The notes below the pieces were generated by a model. It saw nothing but the letters and a program-made list of their open reading frames with translations. It did not search any database and was not told the origin of the DNA. This document shows, one piece after another, positions 29,327 through 38,986 of a DNA stretch of 64,000 bases; positions within the stretch are counted from its first letter, which is position 1, and each line of letters opens with the position of its first letter. Origin of the DNA: Meandrina meandrites (taxonomy: Eukaryota; Cnidaria; Anthozoa; Scleractinia; Meandrinidae); the NCBI GenBank assembly GCA_963693305.1, contig OY855903.1, positions 33,392,251 through 33,456,250 on the forward strand, read 5' to 3'. A program made the translations under genes and the position numbers.

Positions 29327-32167
29327 ATGTCGGATCACGAAGACGAAGGCACGTCGCCGCCTGCTGCCGCTGAACCCGCTCCTTCCGTTGTTTACTTGTA
29401 TGTTCCTTCAAATTTTCCGATCCCTGCACCTATGGTTTGTAAAGGAAACCTGGTAGCTAATTGGGAGTTCTTCCGTCAGCAATGGGAAGATTATGAAGTC
29501 GCGACTGGTCTCGATAAACAAAGCTCCGAAATACGATTGGCGTCGTTTCGCTCTGTGATGGGAAAAGATTGCCTTCAAACATTCCTGAATCTCAATATCT
29601 TGGCCGAGGACAGGAATAATGTGGAAGCATGCATCACCGCGTTGGAAAACTATTTCAAACCACATCGCAACGTAGTATGTGAACGGTATGTTTTCAATTC
29701 TTGTGAGCAAAATCAAGGAGAGCCAGTTGACAGTTACGTCACTTGCCTTCTCAAACTTGCATCATCTTGCGAATTTGGAACGCTCACTGATGAGTTAATC
29801 CGTGACAAGTTGGTCATTGGACTAAACGACAGGGGAACAAAAGGAAAGCTTCTTCGGGAGAAGTCTCTCACGTTCGACAAAGCAGTCGACATTGCGTGTT
29901 CTAACGAAATAACTAGCAAACAATTAGAAGCTATGAAATCCAACACCACAGCCCCGCCAAAAGAAGAAGTGAATCTTGTAGGAAAAGAGAAGGTCAAGAA
30001 TTTCAAGAAGCAGTCAAATGACAAATTCAAACCCAGAAAGAATCGTTTCCCCAATAAAAAGAAACAGAAATCAGACCCTGGAAACAGAAAGTGCAAAAAC
30101 TGTGGCACCCAACACAAGCGAAACGAATGCCCGGCGTACAATAAACATTGCGCTTACTGTCAGAAATGGCACCACTTCGCAAGTGTGTGTATGGCTAAGA
30201 ATAAAAGTGAGGTCAATCTCGTCCAAGAAAGCCATGAAAGCTCAGATTCAGAGGAATCTGTTCTCAAAGTGGAAGATATTTCGTCTATTGAATCCTGTGG
30301 TAATCGATGGCTCGCCACACTCAGCTTCTATTGTGAACACTACAAGCACGAAACCAAGCTCAAATGGCAGCTCGACACAGGTGCAACCTGTAATGTACTC
30401 AGTTACAGAGACCTGTCGATCATCAAACAGGAGGGCAACCCCCCAATGGAAAGCAGCAGAACAAAGCTCAAATTATTTGACGGCTCTCTGATGAAGCCCC
30501 TTGGAGAAGTTAATCTTCGAGTCATACATGGTGGACAGGTTCAAGTTTTCAAGTTTCAAGTTGTTGGTGGTACTAACAAGCCTTTACTGTCTGCCGATAC
30601 TTGCCAAAAGTTGGGACTTCTCAAGTTGGGAGCACAAGCTGAAGTCTTAACCTTGGATGCAAAACAAGCCCCCCTCACACCACAGAGTGTCTTACGAGAT
30701 TATCAAGATGTCTTCAAAGGACTGGGACACATTGGTATCAGCAGTTTCGTAGTGGATCCCTCAGCAGTGCCAGTACAGCACACCTCCAGACGTATACCTG
30801 TAGCCCTCAAGAAGGAAGTGAAAACAAAGCTTGAAGATCTAGAAAGACGAGGCATCATCGTAAAAGAAACCGCCCCAACAGAATGGATCAGCAATATGGT
30901 GGTGGTGGCTAAACCGGGCAAGATCCGCATCTGTTTAGACCCTCAAGAATTGAATAAAGCCATTCAGCACCCGAAGTATCAGATGCCCACACTTGAGGAA
31001 CTGCTGCTTAAGTTGTGTGAAGCCAAGATTTTCAGCACGCTAGACGCAAAGGACGGCTTTTATCAAATAAGTCTTGACGAAACCAGCAGCAAATTGACAA
31101 CGTTCTGGACGCCCTTTGGTCGCTATCGCTATCTTCGAATGCCCTTTGGGGTGAGCCTTGCCCCAGAAGAATTTGAGAGGAACCTGCCGGAGAAACTGGG
31201 CGACTTGGAAGGTATAGCAGTGATAAGAGATGATATCATCGTCATGGGTTTTGGTGAGACACAAGAGCAGGCAGTCCACAATCACGATGAGAATCTACTC
31301 AAGCTACTAGAAAGAGCACGTAAAGTCAATCTTCGCCTGAACAGCAGGAAGATGGAGCTGAAGAAATCTGAAGTGAAGTTTATGGGACATATCATCAGTG
31401 AGGATGGACTAAAACCAGATCCGGCAAAAGTTGAGGCTGTAGAAGAAATGCCCAAGCCTACATGCAAGCAACAAGTGTTAAGTCTACTCGGGTTCGTCAA
31501 CTATCTTTCAAGATTCCTCCCTCACCTTGCAGAGGTAGCACAGCCACTAAGAGACTTAACTGCAAAGAATGCAAAATTCACATGGGCCAAACAGCATGAC
31601 ACAGCCTTTCAAGAAATAAAGAAGCTGGTGGTCAACCACCCCGTCCTGAAATATTATGATTGCAATGCCGAAGTCACCCTTCAATGTGATGCAAGCGAAA
31701 AAGGATTAGGCGCAGTCCTTCTTCAGAATGGCCAACCTGTAGCTTTTGCTTCAAAAATACTCTCACCTACAGAGAGAAGGTACGCCCAAATAGAGAAGGA
31801 GTGTCTTGCGATCGTGTTTGCCTGTCAGAGGTTCAGCCAGTACCTATCCCGACGAGAAAAGATCACAGTAGAGTCTGACCACAAGCCTCTCCAAGCAATC
31901 TTCAAGAAATCCGTGTTAGCAGCGCCTTGCAGATTGCAAAGGATGCTACTCCGCCTGCAACGGTTCAATCTGGATGTCACATACAAACCGGGTTCGCAGA
32001 TGTACATAGCGGACCATCTGTCTGGGGCCTACCTCGCCAGCGTGGGAGAAGAAGACAAGGAGTTCCAAGTGTTTGCACTGGAGATTGAATCCTTAAACCC
32101 TTTGGACTCATTAACAGTGTCCAGCGAAAGAAAGCGACAGAACAGGATACAGTTCTCCAGACCTTGA
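29327..32167 (+). CDS. Gypsy 1 Gag-Pro-RT-RNase H
   Basis: A 946-codon frame from ATG in AACATGTCGGATCACG. Gag occupies about residues 1-300 with a CCHC knuckle pair near residue 255 (CKNCGTQHKRNEC, CAYCQKWHHFASVC). The protease box LDTGATCNVLS is near 348. RT spans about 500-680 with RMPFGVSLAPEEF and an active-site box VIRDDI near 633. RNase H begins at QCDASEKGLGAV near 786 and includes ESDHKPLQAI. It makes and copies the element RNA in particles. The frame ends at a stop before the integrase zinc finger, probably a frameshift at 32160, because integrase follows in another frame. Confidence 0.9.
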   Translation: MSDHEDEGTSPPAAAEPAPSVVYLYVPSNFPIPAPMVCKGNLVANWEFFRQQWEDYEVATGLDKQSSEIRLASFRSVMGKDCLQTFLNLNILAEDRNNVEACITALENYFKPHRNVVCERYVFNSCEQNQGEPVDSYVTCLLKLASSCEFGTLTDELIRDKLVIGLNDRGTKGKLLREKSLTFDKAVDIACSNEITSKQLEAMKSNTTAPPKEEVNLVGKEKVKNFKKQSNDKFKPRKNRFPNKKKQKSDPGNRKCKNCGTQHKRNECPAYNKHCAYCQKWHHFASVCMAKNKSEVNLVQESHESSDSEESVLKVEDISSIESCGNRWLATLSFYCEHYKHETKLKWQLDTGATCNVLSYRDLSIIKQEGNPPMESSRTKLKLFDGSLMKPLGEVNLRVIHGGQVQVFKFQVVGGTNKPLLSADTCQKLGLLKLGAQAEVLTLDAKQAPLTPQSVLRDYQDVFKGLGHIGISSFVVDPSAVPVQHTSRRIPVALKKEVKTKLEDLERRGIIVKETAPTEWISNMVVVAKPGKIRICLDPQELNKAIQHPKYQMPTLEELLLKLCEAKIFSTLDAKDGFYQISLDETSSKLTTFWTPFGRYRYLRMPFGVSLAPEEFERNLPEKLGDLEGIAVIRDDIIVMGFGETQEQAVHNHDENLLKLLERARKVNLRLNSRKMELKKSEVKFMGHIISEDGLKPDPAKVEAVEEMPKPTCKQQVLSLLGFVNYLSRFLPHLAEVAQPLRDLTAKNAKFTWAKQHDTAFQEIKKLVVNHPVLKYYDCNAEVTLQCDASEKGLGAVLLQNGQPVAFASKILSPTERRYAQIEKECLAIVFACQRFSQYLSRREKITVESDHKPLQAIFKKSVLAAPCRLQRMLLRLQRFNLDVTYKPGSQMYIADHLSGAYLASVGEEDKEFQVFALEIESLNPLDSLTVSSERKRQNRIQFSRP

Positions 32168-32400
32168 AGACTACTGTTTTGGTAGGATGGCCAGAACAGA
32201 AAAGCCAGGTACCTATTCCAATCAGAGAATACTGGAACTATCGTGATGAAATTTCTCTGCATAATGGCATCTTGTTCAAATGTTGGCATATCGTCATTCC
32301 CCAGGCGATCAGACCAGAGATCATAGCCCGAAGTCACGCCAGTCACCTTGGCATCGAGTCCTGTTTGAGAAAGGCGCGAGATTCAGTTTTCTGGCCTTGA
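32164..32400 (+). pseudogene. Gypsy 1 integrase zinc finger
   Basis: Contains the H2C2 integrase start (ARSHASHLGIESC, two His). The frame then ends in TGA at 32398-32400 right after SVFWP. In Gypsy elements the next residue is usually Gly, so GGA to TGA is likely. The two zinc Cys (QCSVCAEF) follow in the next frame piece. Confidence 0.75.
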
Positions 32401-32706
32401 ATGAGCAGTGAGATCAAGGAAGTCGTCTCACAGTGTTCTGTGTGTGCAGAATTTCAGCCAAAGAACCACAAAGAGCCCATGCAGACTTCAAAAGTTCCAG
32501 ATCGTCCTTGGAGCCGTGTAGCCATTGACCTGTTCACTCTTTACAAGAAAGAGTATGTCGTTTTAGTAGATTATTATTCAGACTTTGTAGAAGTCCAAGA
32601 GATAGCTGACACGACCTCCTCAACCATCAGACAGTTCTTAAAGGAACAGTTCAGCAGACAAGGAATCCAGATGTCCTTGTGTCTGACAATGGATCGCAGC
32701 TTGTGA
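32401..32706 (+). pseudogene. Gypsy 1 integrase core, first part
   Basis: Continues in frame after the TGA with QCSVCAEF and DRPWSRVAIDLF (first catalytic Asp) and VVLVDYYSDFVEV (integrase core). A frameshift near 32680 ends it before the second catalytic Asp. Confidence 0.8.
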
Positions 32707-33419
32707 GTCATGAGTTCAGACGATTTGCAGAAGAGTGGGAATTTAAGCATGTGACGTCATCTCCACATCATCACAAATCTAACGACAAAGCAGAGTCTGC
32801 AGTTAAAGTCACAAAGAATTTGTTCAAGAAGGCCCTCCGGGATGGAAGAGATCCATGGCTTGCCTTGTTAGAATACAGAAACACACCTGTTGAAACCATT
32901 GGATCAAGTCCAGCACAGAGACTCACGTCTCAAAGAACAAAGACACTCATGCCAACTGCCTCAACCCTGCTTCGCCCTCACGTGGTTGAAGGTGTTGAAA
33001 AGAAAATCGAGTTAACAAGGCAGAAAGCAAAGAGTTATCATGATCGGACAGCACACCCACTACCACAACTAGAAGTTGGTCAAGAGGTCAGAGTAGCACC
33101 TCTTCAAAAGGGAAAGACTTGGCAAGCTGGGACCCTTGTTGAACAGCTATCAGACAGATCCTATCGAGTGAGGACTGGGAGTGAAACTATTCGTCGAAAC
33201 AGACAGTTTCTCAAGCCTAAGGAACAGTCAGCATCAAGCATTGCTTCGAAAGTGCCCCCAGAAGTTGCCAAAGAACAATTTGTTGCTGCTCCACCTGATC
33301 GAAAGGAAGACAGCTCAAACTTTCCTGATACAGCACCCCGCACCCCAACTGACCCAGTGCCTGTTGCCTCTTCGGATCCTGTGCCTGATATCTCTACTAA
33401 TCATGTGCCTCCGACGCCC
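32679..33419 (+). pseudogene. Gypsy 1 integrase core, end, and Pol tail
   Basis: SDNGSQLVSHEF (second Asp), SPHHHKSNDKAESAV (Glu), LLEYRNTPVETIG and a C-terminal SH3-like region (LEVGQEVRVAPLQKGKTW). The native frame is cut at 33419 by the DNA transposon. The last Pol residues are found at 37119-37178. Confidence 0.85.
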
Positions 33420-33479
33420 ATTGCCGACTTTCATATCGTGAGGGGCTGGGACCGAGTCTTGAGCCCGCCGGACAAATTT
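33420..33479 (+). repeat. Left terminal inverted repeat
   Basis: Pairs with 37059-37117. Both ends share AGTCTTGAGCCCGCCGGACA and the outer ATTGCCGACTTTC. Confidence 0.85.
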
Positions 33480-33569
33480 GCTCAGCGCTGGCACGGTGCT
33501 TCCTTCAAATAGTTTAGGAAACTGTTTATCTAGCTACTTTTTTATTTTTAACGAGATTTCTAAGCATTG

Positions 33570-34582
33570 ATGGCAAATAAGTCCGTGACAGCGAAAAGCC
33601 CTAAAGGTCCTTCTCCTACTAAGGGAAACGTTGGCTCCCATGCGGCAAAAAAGAGATGGAACTGGCAGATGTTGGCGCAGCAAAAAGTGCAAAGGCAACA
33701 GAGATGGAATTGGCAAATTTGATGAACAGCGGTTTAACTACATGGAAGACCCAAGACATGAAAGTTTTGTTGCTAAAATTAAAATTGAAAGCAACCGGAA
33801 CCAAACCAGAGCTCATTAATAGGCTTCGAATCTTTCAAGAAAACAACGAATTGTTAGAAAAACAGCTTAAGGAGGTTAACAATACTTATGCATTCCACAC
33901 AAGTTTAGAAGAGCCAGAAATTCCTCCGCTGTCCTCCGCTTGGAGCGCTGATCGATCATTGTATCCTAAGGTGGATTCCAACATGGTATCAACATACACT
34001 GGTTACAAGAAAGAAGGCAGCAAAGGGCAGTTTAGAAAAGCGCGAAGAGTGTTCTTGTCAAGAAAAATTAAGACTGTGAAGTCTGTTAAGGTTGGTGACA
34101 AAACATTTGTGAAAGCAATGATAATGAAAAGCTTTGGACAGGAGATTACATGTCCAGCGGTCGTGATGTTTCAGAAAAATCTGCCAGTGAAAGGACACTG
34201 CACCTGTCCAATAGGGAAGTGTGGCATTTGCTGTCACGTTATCGCTTTATTGATGTTTTTAGAGTACTACTTTAAACATAACGCTTGCCTGCTTTCACTG
34301 ACTGTCACACAAAAAATGCAGACGTGGCACAGGAAAGGGAAAAAGTCTGGAGTTCCTACAAGGGCCTCCCACATTCCACTCGAGTCATTCCGAGATACCA
34401 GATCTACAAGAAAACCACTGAAATTCAGCCCTGAAGACAATGCAGTCACTTGTGACATAGACAGAAATACTTACTACAAGAGGGATGTAGACGAGATGGT
34501 CAGCAAAATTGCAAGCAATGTGAGCAGAGAACATCTCCAGTTGCATTTTTACAAAACATTGAAAAAGTATAACATTAGATAA
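33570..34582 (+). CDS. SAP and SWIM zinc-finger protein of the transposon
   Basis: ATG at 33570 opens MANKSVTAKSPKGPSPTKG. The frame is lost about 80 nt later at an A6 run (about 33646-33651) and the protein continues in another frame from about 33652 (EMELADVGAAKSAKA), so one A appears deleted. Then come a SAP-like helix pair (LLLKLKLKATGTKPELINRL), a linker, and a SWIM zinc finger (CTCPIGKCGICCHVIALL; Cys-x-Cys...Cys-x-His) at about 34200-34255. SWIM fingers bind DNA or protein. It ends at TAA 34582, or splices on to the nuclease exon at 35021. Together with that exon it resembles multicopy SWIM-YqaJ proteins of cnidarians. Confidence 0.65.
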
Positions 34583-35020
34583 TATAAGGAAGTTGATACT
34601 ATAAAAATTCTGAAAATACCCTCCCTTGCAAAAAAAACCGACACAAAAATCATTCCAAAAACTGCAAGCCCTCCCAATTGTAAGTCATAAGCCCGTATCA
34701 TAGGGCTTGTGTTGTTGGAAAACGCTCAGAGTGACTGTAGGTTCGTTTTGGGTTTTATCTCATTACATTTGGCGAGTTTTACTATGTGGTATTCTTGAAT
34801 GTATCAAAACAGTATCCAGTCCAAATAGAAACCCCAAAAAGTTCCAACCACAAATCTGCATCCAAAAACAAGCTCCTCCTCCCCCCCCCCCCCCCCCCCC
34901 TCCCCCGAAAAAATCCTAATGAAAGGGACATTGAGCAAATATAATCCTAGGGCTTATTTTGAGGATTTATGTTAAGTAGATGGCTGTCACAGTGAACAAT
35001 ATAACTTGTTTGTGTTTCAG
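34583..35020 (+). other. Probable intron between SWIM and nuclease exons
   Basis: Non-coding stretch ending in a good acceptor (TTGTTTGTGTTTCAG at 35006-35020). It contains a C20 run at 34881-34900 followed by TCCCCC. The donor is not clear. Confidence 0.45.
34881..34905. repeat. Poly-C tract
   Basis: Twenty C, one T, then C's. Second of several long C/G runs in the window. Confidence 0.9.
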
Positions 35021-35355
35021 GTGCACCAGTCTCATTGGGGGGGGGGGGGGGGGGGGGTTTCTATCACCCTACGGATAGAAGTTATGGGGCGAGTCCGGAT
35101 GGAATAGGGCAGACCTTCTTGGTGGAAGTTAAAACACGAGCAATAGACTGTAGTGCACCCCTTAGCAGTGTAACTGCCTCTCACATTCTACAGAGTAACC
35201 TAGAGATGGCATGCAGTGGTGGGTATGTAACATTCCTAGAGTCATACCATCCAGAACAGAACTGTGCAAACATTTTTTTAATTGAGCGGGACAGCTTCAC
35301 ATTTTTCTCTGTTTTTTATTTTATTTTATCCCCTTCAAGCAATATTAGCTTTTAG
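35021..35355 (+). CDS. YqaJ-type nuclease exon
   Basis: Follows a strong acceptor. Carries the PD-(D/E)xK-type core in YqaJ order: SPDGIG (Asp), VEVKTRA (Glu-x-Lys), then SHILQSNLEMAC (Gln). YqaJ-like nucleases process DNA ends, as in lambda exonuclease. A run of 21 G (35037-35057) sits in the exon and makes the codons before YHPTDRSYGAS unreadable; the upstream part of the domain is therefore missing or misread. Ends at TAG 35355. Confidence 0.6.
35037..35057. repeat. Poly-G tract inside exon
   Basis: 21 uninterrupted G within the nuclease exon, 16 bases after the splice acceptor. It is either a genuine tract disrupting the gene or a sequencing artefact. Confidence 0.9.
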
Positions 35356-35533
35356 TACTTTTTCAGCTAGAGATATTATGATAAAATCCATCCATTTGAT
35401 GGCATCCATTGGAAGCCTTTATAAATATATAATTATTTATATATGACTTGTATTACTGTTGGACTGAAACTCAGTAAATGAACTTGCATGAGGCAGTATT
35501 GTTACTAGCAACTCTGTGTAATGTCTTTATTTC

Positions 35534-37052
35534 CTAAGTTTCGCTTGGCCCAACTGGAGTTTTCAAAATATTTACAATGTGTGCAAATACCTTGAAGCAG
35601 TAGCCGAGAATATCTATTCTCGTCATTGGCCAACAGCTGTTTAATATGGTCCAGTCCCGAATGCGACCAATGTAGTTCTCATTGTATATTCCTAATGTGG
35701 CAATGTCAAAATTCCTACTTATGTCCGTCTGCTCATATTGAAGATCGAACTTCATTGGTGGCCGATTGTGTAAAATGCCTTTCTTGAGGCAAAGTTCTAC
35801 AATGTCAAAACCCTTGTCTGTACGAACTAGTTTTCCTTTGTTGACTTTGTCCAAAACCCCAGACTGCTCAGTGATGTCATGATCTGTTATCGTTCCTGGG
35901 TATGTTTCGCTGCAGCAGAGCAGACCTCCATGAGGATAAATCCATACTGCTGTTTTCCCAGTTGTGTGGTTCTTGTAGTTACTGAATGTTAAGTTCTCGG
36001 ACTGTGCAATGTCTCAGTGGCATCTCCCAAAGCTTCTGTTTCAGCAAAGCCTGCATCTTTAAATACTTTTGGGAGAAATGCATCCACAAATCCTGGTAAA
36101 GGGCTGAGGTCAAGACACTCAAATAGTGTAGACAAAAACACTGCCCATGCAACAAATACTCTTGAAATAGTACCCTCACTACTCTGTGTCATCCATGCCA
36201 TCACCTTGAGATGCAGGGAGTGTCTACAAATTGTCAAAAAAGTCATCAACTCTGTCCTCTGGTCCATTTTCCTATTCTTTGTAACTAACCCCCCAGATGT
36301 ACAATTTGGGTAGTGTAACAGGTGGGTATATGGGTCAATACATTCAAACAAACAGTCAAACTCGGCTACAGTAAGTCCAGTCAAATCAAACAATTTGTTC
36401 AGTCTTTCCTTTATGGTATTGTACTGCCCCTCCTCATTTCTGAACGAATTTGACCGATTTTGTCCTCTTGTGTTTTTTGTTTCTTCAACAATTCAGATAT
36501 TTGATTCTGAAGTTTGATAATTTCCTCCTCCTTTTCCATTAGCCTTGCAACAAGTTCACTTTCAATGTTATTTTGCTTTACCTCGCAGCCAGTACACGGA
36601 TCTAAGCTGTCAACATCCTGTGAGACCTGTCCCTCCTGAGTTCTGACCAATAATCGTCTCTTTGCTTTTGGAGCTACTGTATCCTTCGTATCCAGCGCAC
36701 GCTTGGCAGCAACAAGCTTTTTGGCTCTTTTTGTGGAAGAGTTTGAATTTTCAAGTCTTTCCACCTATTCAGGAGAATAAACAAGGTCTGGAAGATCCTC
36801 CAAGTTTTCTCGCTTTCCAGAGGACCAGTGCTTCAAGCAAATTACTCCTTTTTTCCAATTGATATTGCTATTTTTTAGCACTTTCGCATACGCTATTTTT
36901 AAGTTCTCATTGCTCTCAATTCCTCTGAGGGAATAGTATTCCAGCATAGGAGTCTGTGATCTCCAATTGCTTGTACGTAGTGCCCCTGCGCAGTTCCAAT
37001 GCCATTTTTTCTCCGGCGTTTTTCCTCTCAGCGATTTAGAACCTGCCGCCAT
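35534..37052 (-). pseudogene. THAP-DDE transposase (one stop, two frameshifts)
   Basis: Starts at ATG 37052 in AAGATGGCGGCAGG. N-terminal THAP-type finger (HWNCAGALRTSNW, then ICLKHWSSG). An in-frame TAG at about 36763-36765 follows YSPE. Then comes a coiled coil (ELVARLMEKEEEIIKLQNQI), a frameshift near 36425, an HTH-like region (LTGLTVAEFDCLFECIDPY), and the catalytic part. DATE is the first Asp, a frameshift lies near 36000, then PGTITDHDITE (second Asp) and NENYIGRIRDW (Glu). The layout matches DDE_Tnp_4/HARBI-like enzymes. It would cut and join the transposon ends but is inactive here. Confidence 0.75.
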
Positions 37053-37058
37053 CTTGAA

Positions 37059-37117
37059 AATTTGTCCGGCGGGCTCAAGACTCGTTCCCAGCTCCTCACG
37101 ATTTGAAAGTCGGCAAT
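37059..37117 (-). repeat. Right terminal inverted repeat
   Basis: Reverse complement of 33420-33479. It lies just upstream of the transposase ATG. Confidence 0.85.
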
Positions 37118-37118
37118 G

Positions 37119-37178
37119 AAGTACACCCGTACCAGAGTAGTGAAACCACCGAAAAGATTCAAGGACTTTGTTAACTGA
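37119..37178 (+). CDS. Gypsy 1 Pol C-terminal end
   Basis: Reads KYTRTRVVKPPKRFKDFVN then TGA. This is the typical Gypsy Pol ending, separated from the body of Pol by the 3.7-kb transposon. Confidence 0.8.
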   Translation, partial: KYTRTRVVKPPKRFKDFVN

Positions 37179-37311
37179 ACTTTGTGGACTCAGAGAAACT
37201 GTTGTGAGAACTTTGTTTAACATTTTTTTTTTATTATTTCCTTGTTTTTATTATTTTTTTTGCTACCTGCTAGTGTGTCATTTCGTAGGTTATACTCAGT
37301 CATTTTTTTGT

Positions 37312-37323
37312 AAAAGGGGAAGA
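37312..37323 (+). promoter_or_regulatory. Polypurine tract of Gypsy 1
   Basis: AAAAGGGGAAGA directly before the 3' LTR, the expected second-strand primer. Confidence 0.8.
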
Positions 37324-37442
37324 TGTTATGATGGCCATTTGTTACTCGGATTACGTCATTGTCTGTATTGCTTGTAATGCCCATATTTGGTATTAAACTG
37401 GAGTTGTCAAACGCACATGGTCTGGTTTTGACTTGTTGAACA
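37324..37442 (+). repeat. Gypsy 1 3' LTR
   Basis: 119 bp, TG...CA, two differences from the 5' LTR, followed by TTGGT. Confidence 0.92.
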
Positions 37443-37560
37443 TTGGTCAACACGGAAAAAATGGGTACAAGTTGTTCCATCGAGTTCGTCCACCATTTCA
37501 GGACAATTTTTCTCACAGATCCATTGTTATTCAAGCTGATCCGAACATAGTTCGAGTTGC
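37443..37560 (-). repeat. Inverted repeat, right arm (outer part)
   Basis: Reverse complement of about 27218-27310. It restores the arm broken at 29046 by Gypsy 1. Confidence 0.75.
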
Positions 37561-37764
37561 AACCCCGACCTGTTAAGAATCAGCTCATACAACGTTTAAC
37601 TTATACGAGGCAGCAAATTGAAAATGTTTTAAATGCAAAATAATAGGCTTACATTAGTTTACTGTGTTTGTGAAATGTAATGTTTATATACTTATAAATC
37701 ATTACGGGTAGAGATAGCAGAAGTTTGAACAAACAAAGAAAAAGATCGTCACTCCTTCCAGTCA

Positions 37765-38590
37765 ATGGCTGGAACTATCCAATTGTTGATTGGAACCATT
37801 GCATTTGGAATGGGAGTAAACTGTAAAGGAGTGCATAGAGTAATTCATTATGGGCCTGCAAAAAATGTGGAAGCATATATTCAGGAAACTGGAAGGGCAG
37901 CCAGGGACGGTGTTCACAGTGCTGTGTACATTTTGTACCATGGAATCCTTCTTGGCCATGTCCATGGCCACATGAAGCAGTACATTGACACTAAGTATTG
38001 CAGAAGAAGGGAGTTGCTAAAGCACTTCAATATCAGTATTCAGGAGCATGAAGTTCCACATCTTTGCTGCGATAACTGTGCCTTTAAATGCAAATGTGGT
38101 TTTGCCTGACTGTAAAACTATTGCAGTCTTTCCTACTACCAAAGCTGGATCATTAGAGCCAGCATCAGTTAAAAGGAGGATTGTTCATGCATATCAAAGA
38201 AAAGTCGTGGATGGTTACCTAACACTTTATTGCAAGTCCATTCTCTTAAAACTGTTGAACACAACTGCTCGTGGTGAAGTGAAGACATAACAAACTTACA
38301 GTTTTTGTTAGGATTCTCCAAACATCAAGTTGGCCAAGTTTTGGATAACTTGGCCACAATTTTCACTTTGTCTGATATTTTCAGATGTGTGGAGATTTGG
38401 GATAAGAGACATGCATTTGTCAGTGATGTTTTCAATGATATAAATTCTCACATTCCAGTGACGGATTTGATTGAAGATGACAAGGAATATGATTTTGATG
38501 AGGAACTCCTCTATGAATGGAACAAGTTCACAGCTAGAAAACAAGAACTAGAAACTGAGTGTGATAATTCACAAGAAGAAGCTGAAGATC
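37765..38590 (+). pseudogene. RecQ-type helicase fragment
   Basis: Encodes the end of a RecQ-like helicase: motif V (TIAFGMGVNCKGVHRVIHYG), motif VI (YIQETGRAARDG) and part of the zinc module (CRRRELL, CCDNCAFKCKC). Later in other frames comes an acidic C-terminal region (SKHQVGQVLDNLATIF, DDKEYDFDEELLYEW). The N-terminal ATPase half is absent, and the segment needs at least two frame changes. It is cut at about 38590 by the LINE. RecQ enzymes unwind DNA 3' to 5'. Many anthozoan genomes carry multicopy helicases of this kind, in my recollection. Confidence 0.65.
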
Positions 38591-38599
38591 CTACTCTCA

Positions 38600-38788
38600 G
38601 ACGACTTTCCTAAGGAAATAGATGAAATTCACAAAGAGTTGTACCCGGTCTTAAAAAGTGCTAAACAGGCTAACAAAAGAGCGTTTTTCAACATTGATAA
38701 ATTAATCATTAACGGGCAAATATACAGAGGAAAAGAAACCAAGAAGCTCCCTTTCTATTGTAATATTATGAAGGACTTGGAATATTAA
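38600..38788 (+). CDS. LINE 2 ORF1 C-terminal end
   Basis: Contains DDFPKEIDEIHKELYPVLKS and FFNIDKLIINGQIYRG, the C-terminal domain pattern of L1-type ORF1. The N-terminal coiled coil and RRM are missing. Confidence 0.65.
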   Translation, partial: DDFPKEIDEIHKELYPVLKSAKQANKRAFFNIDKLIINGQIYRGKETKKLPFYCNIMKDLEY

Positions 38789-38986
38789 TCCAGTAATGGT
38801 TTTCAAGGACAGGCACGTAAACGATAAATTACTTATTTAGTATGTATCTATATTTATGTAATCTGTTTCGTCAGTTATGTGTTTCTCATTTGCAAAGGAA
38901 AACGATCTGTGGTCCACTCTATCTAGGAAAATACATATGGATCCTACTGCAGGCCCTGATCATGGAAAAATTATTTAAAGGCAAAC

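Larger units (their letters stand above)
33420..37117. mobile_element. Two-gene DNA transposon (THAP-DDE plus YqaJ; ISL2EU-like)
   Basis: Terminal inverted repeats of about 59 bp (33420-33479 and 37059-37117) start ATTGCCGACTTTCA with only a few mismatches. Inside are two convergent genes. The plus-strand gene has SAP, SWIM zinc finger and YqaJ-type nuclease parts. The minus-strand gene has a THAP-type zinc finger, coiled coil and DDE_4-type transposase. A transposase plus a YqaJ-type nuclease is, as I recall, the gene set of the eukaryotic ISL2EU (IS4EU) superfamily. No obvious target duplication is visible at the flanks. It interrupts Gypsy 1 Pol. Confidence 0.75.
29047..37442 (+). mobile_element. 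Gypsy LTR retrotransposon 1 (8.4 kb, nested insert)
   Basis: Identical-length 119-bp LTRs (29047-29165, 37324-37442) begin TGTTATGATGG and end GTTGAACA, with two differences between them. The TTGGT target duplication is perfect (29042-29046, 37443-37447). A primer-binding site follows the 5' LTR and a purine tract precedes the 3' LTR. Gag-Pol starts at 29327. Pol is interrupted near its C-terminus by a 3.7-kb DNA transposon (33420-37117). Without that insert the element would be about 4.7 kb, a normal Gypsy size. Confidence 0.92.

Noticed and set aside
29734..30491. Long frames on the opposite strand or shifted over Gypsy gag
   Set aside because: They overlap the gag-pol frame with recognised motifs and have no independent support.
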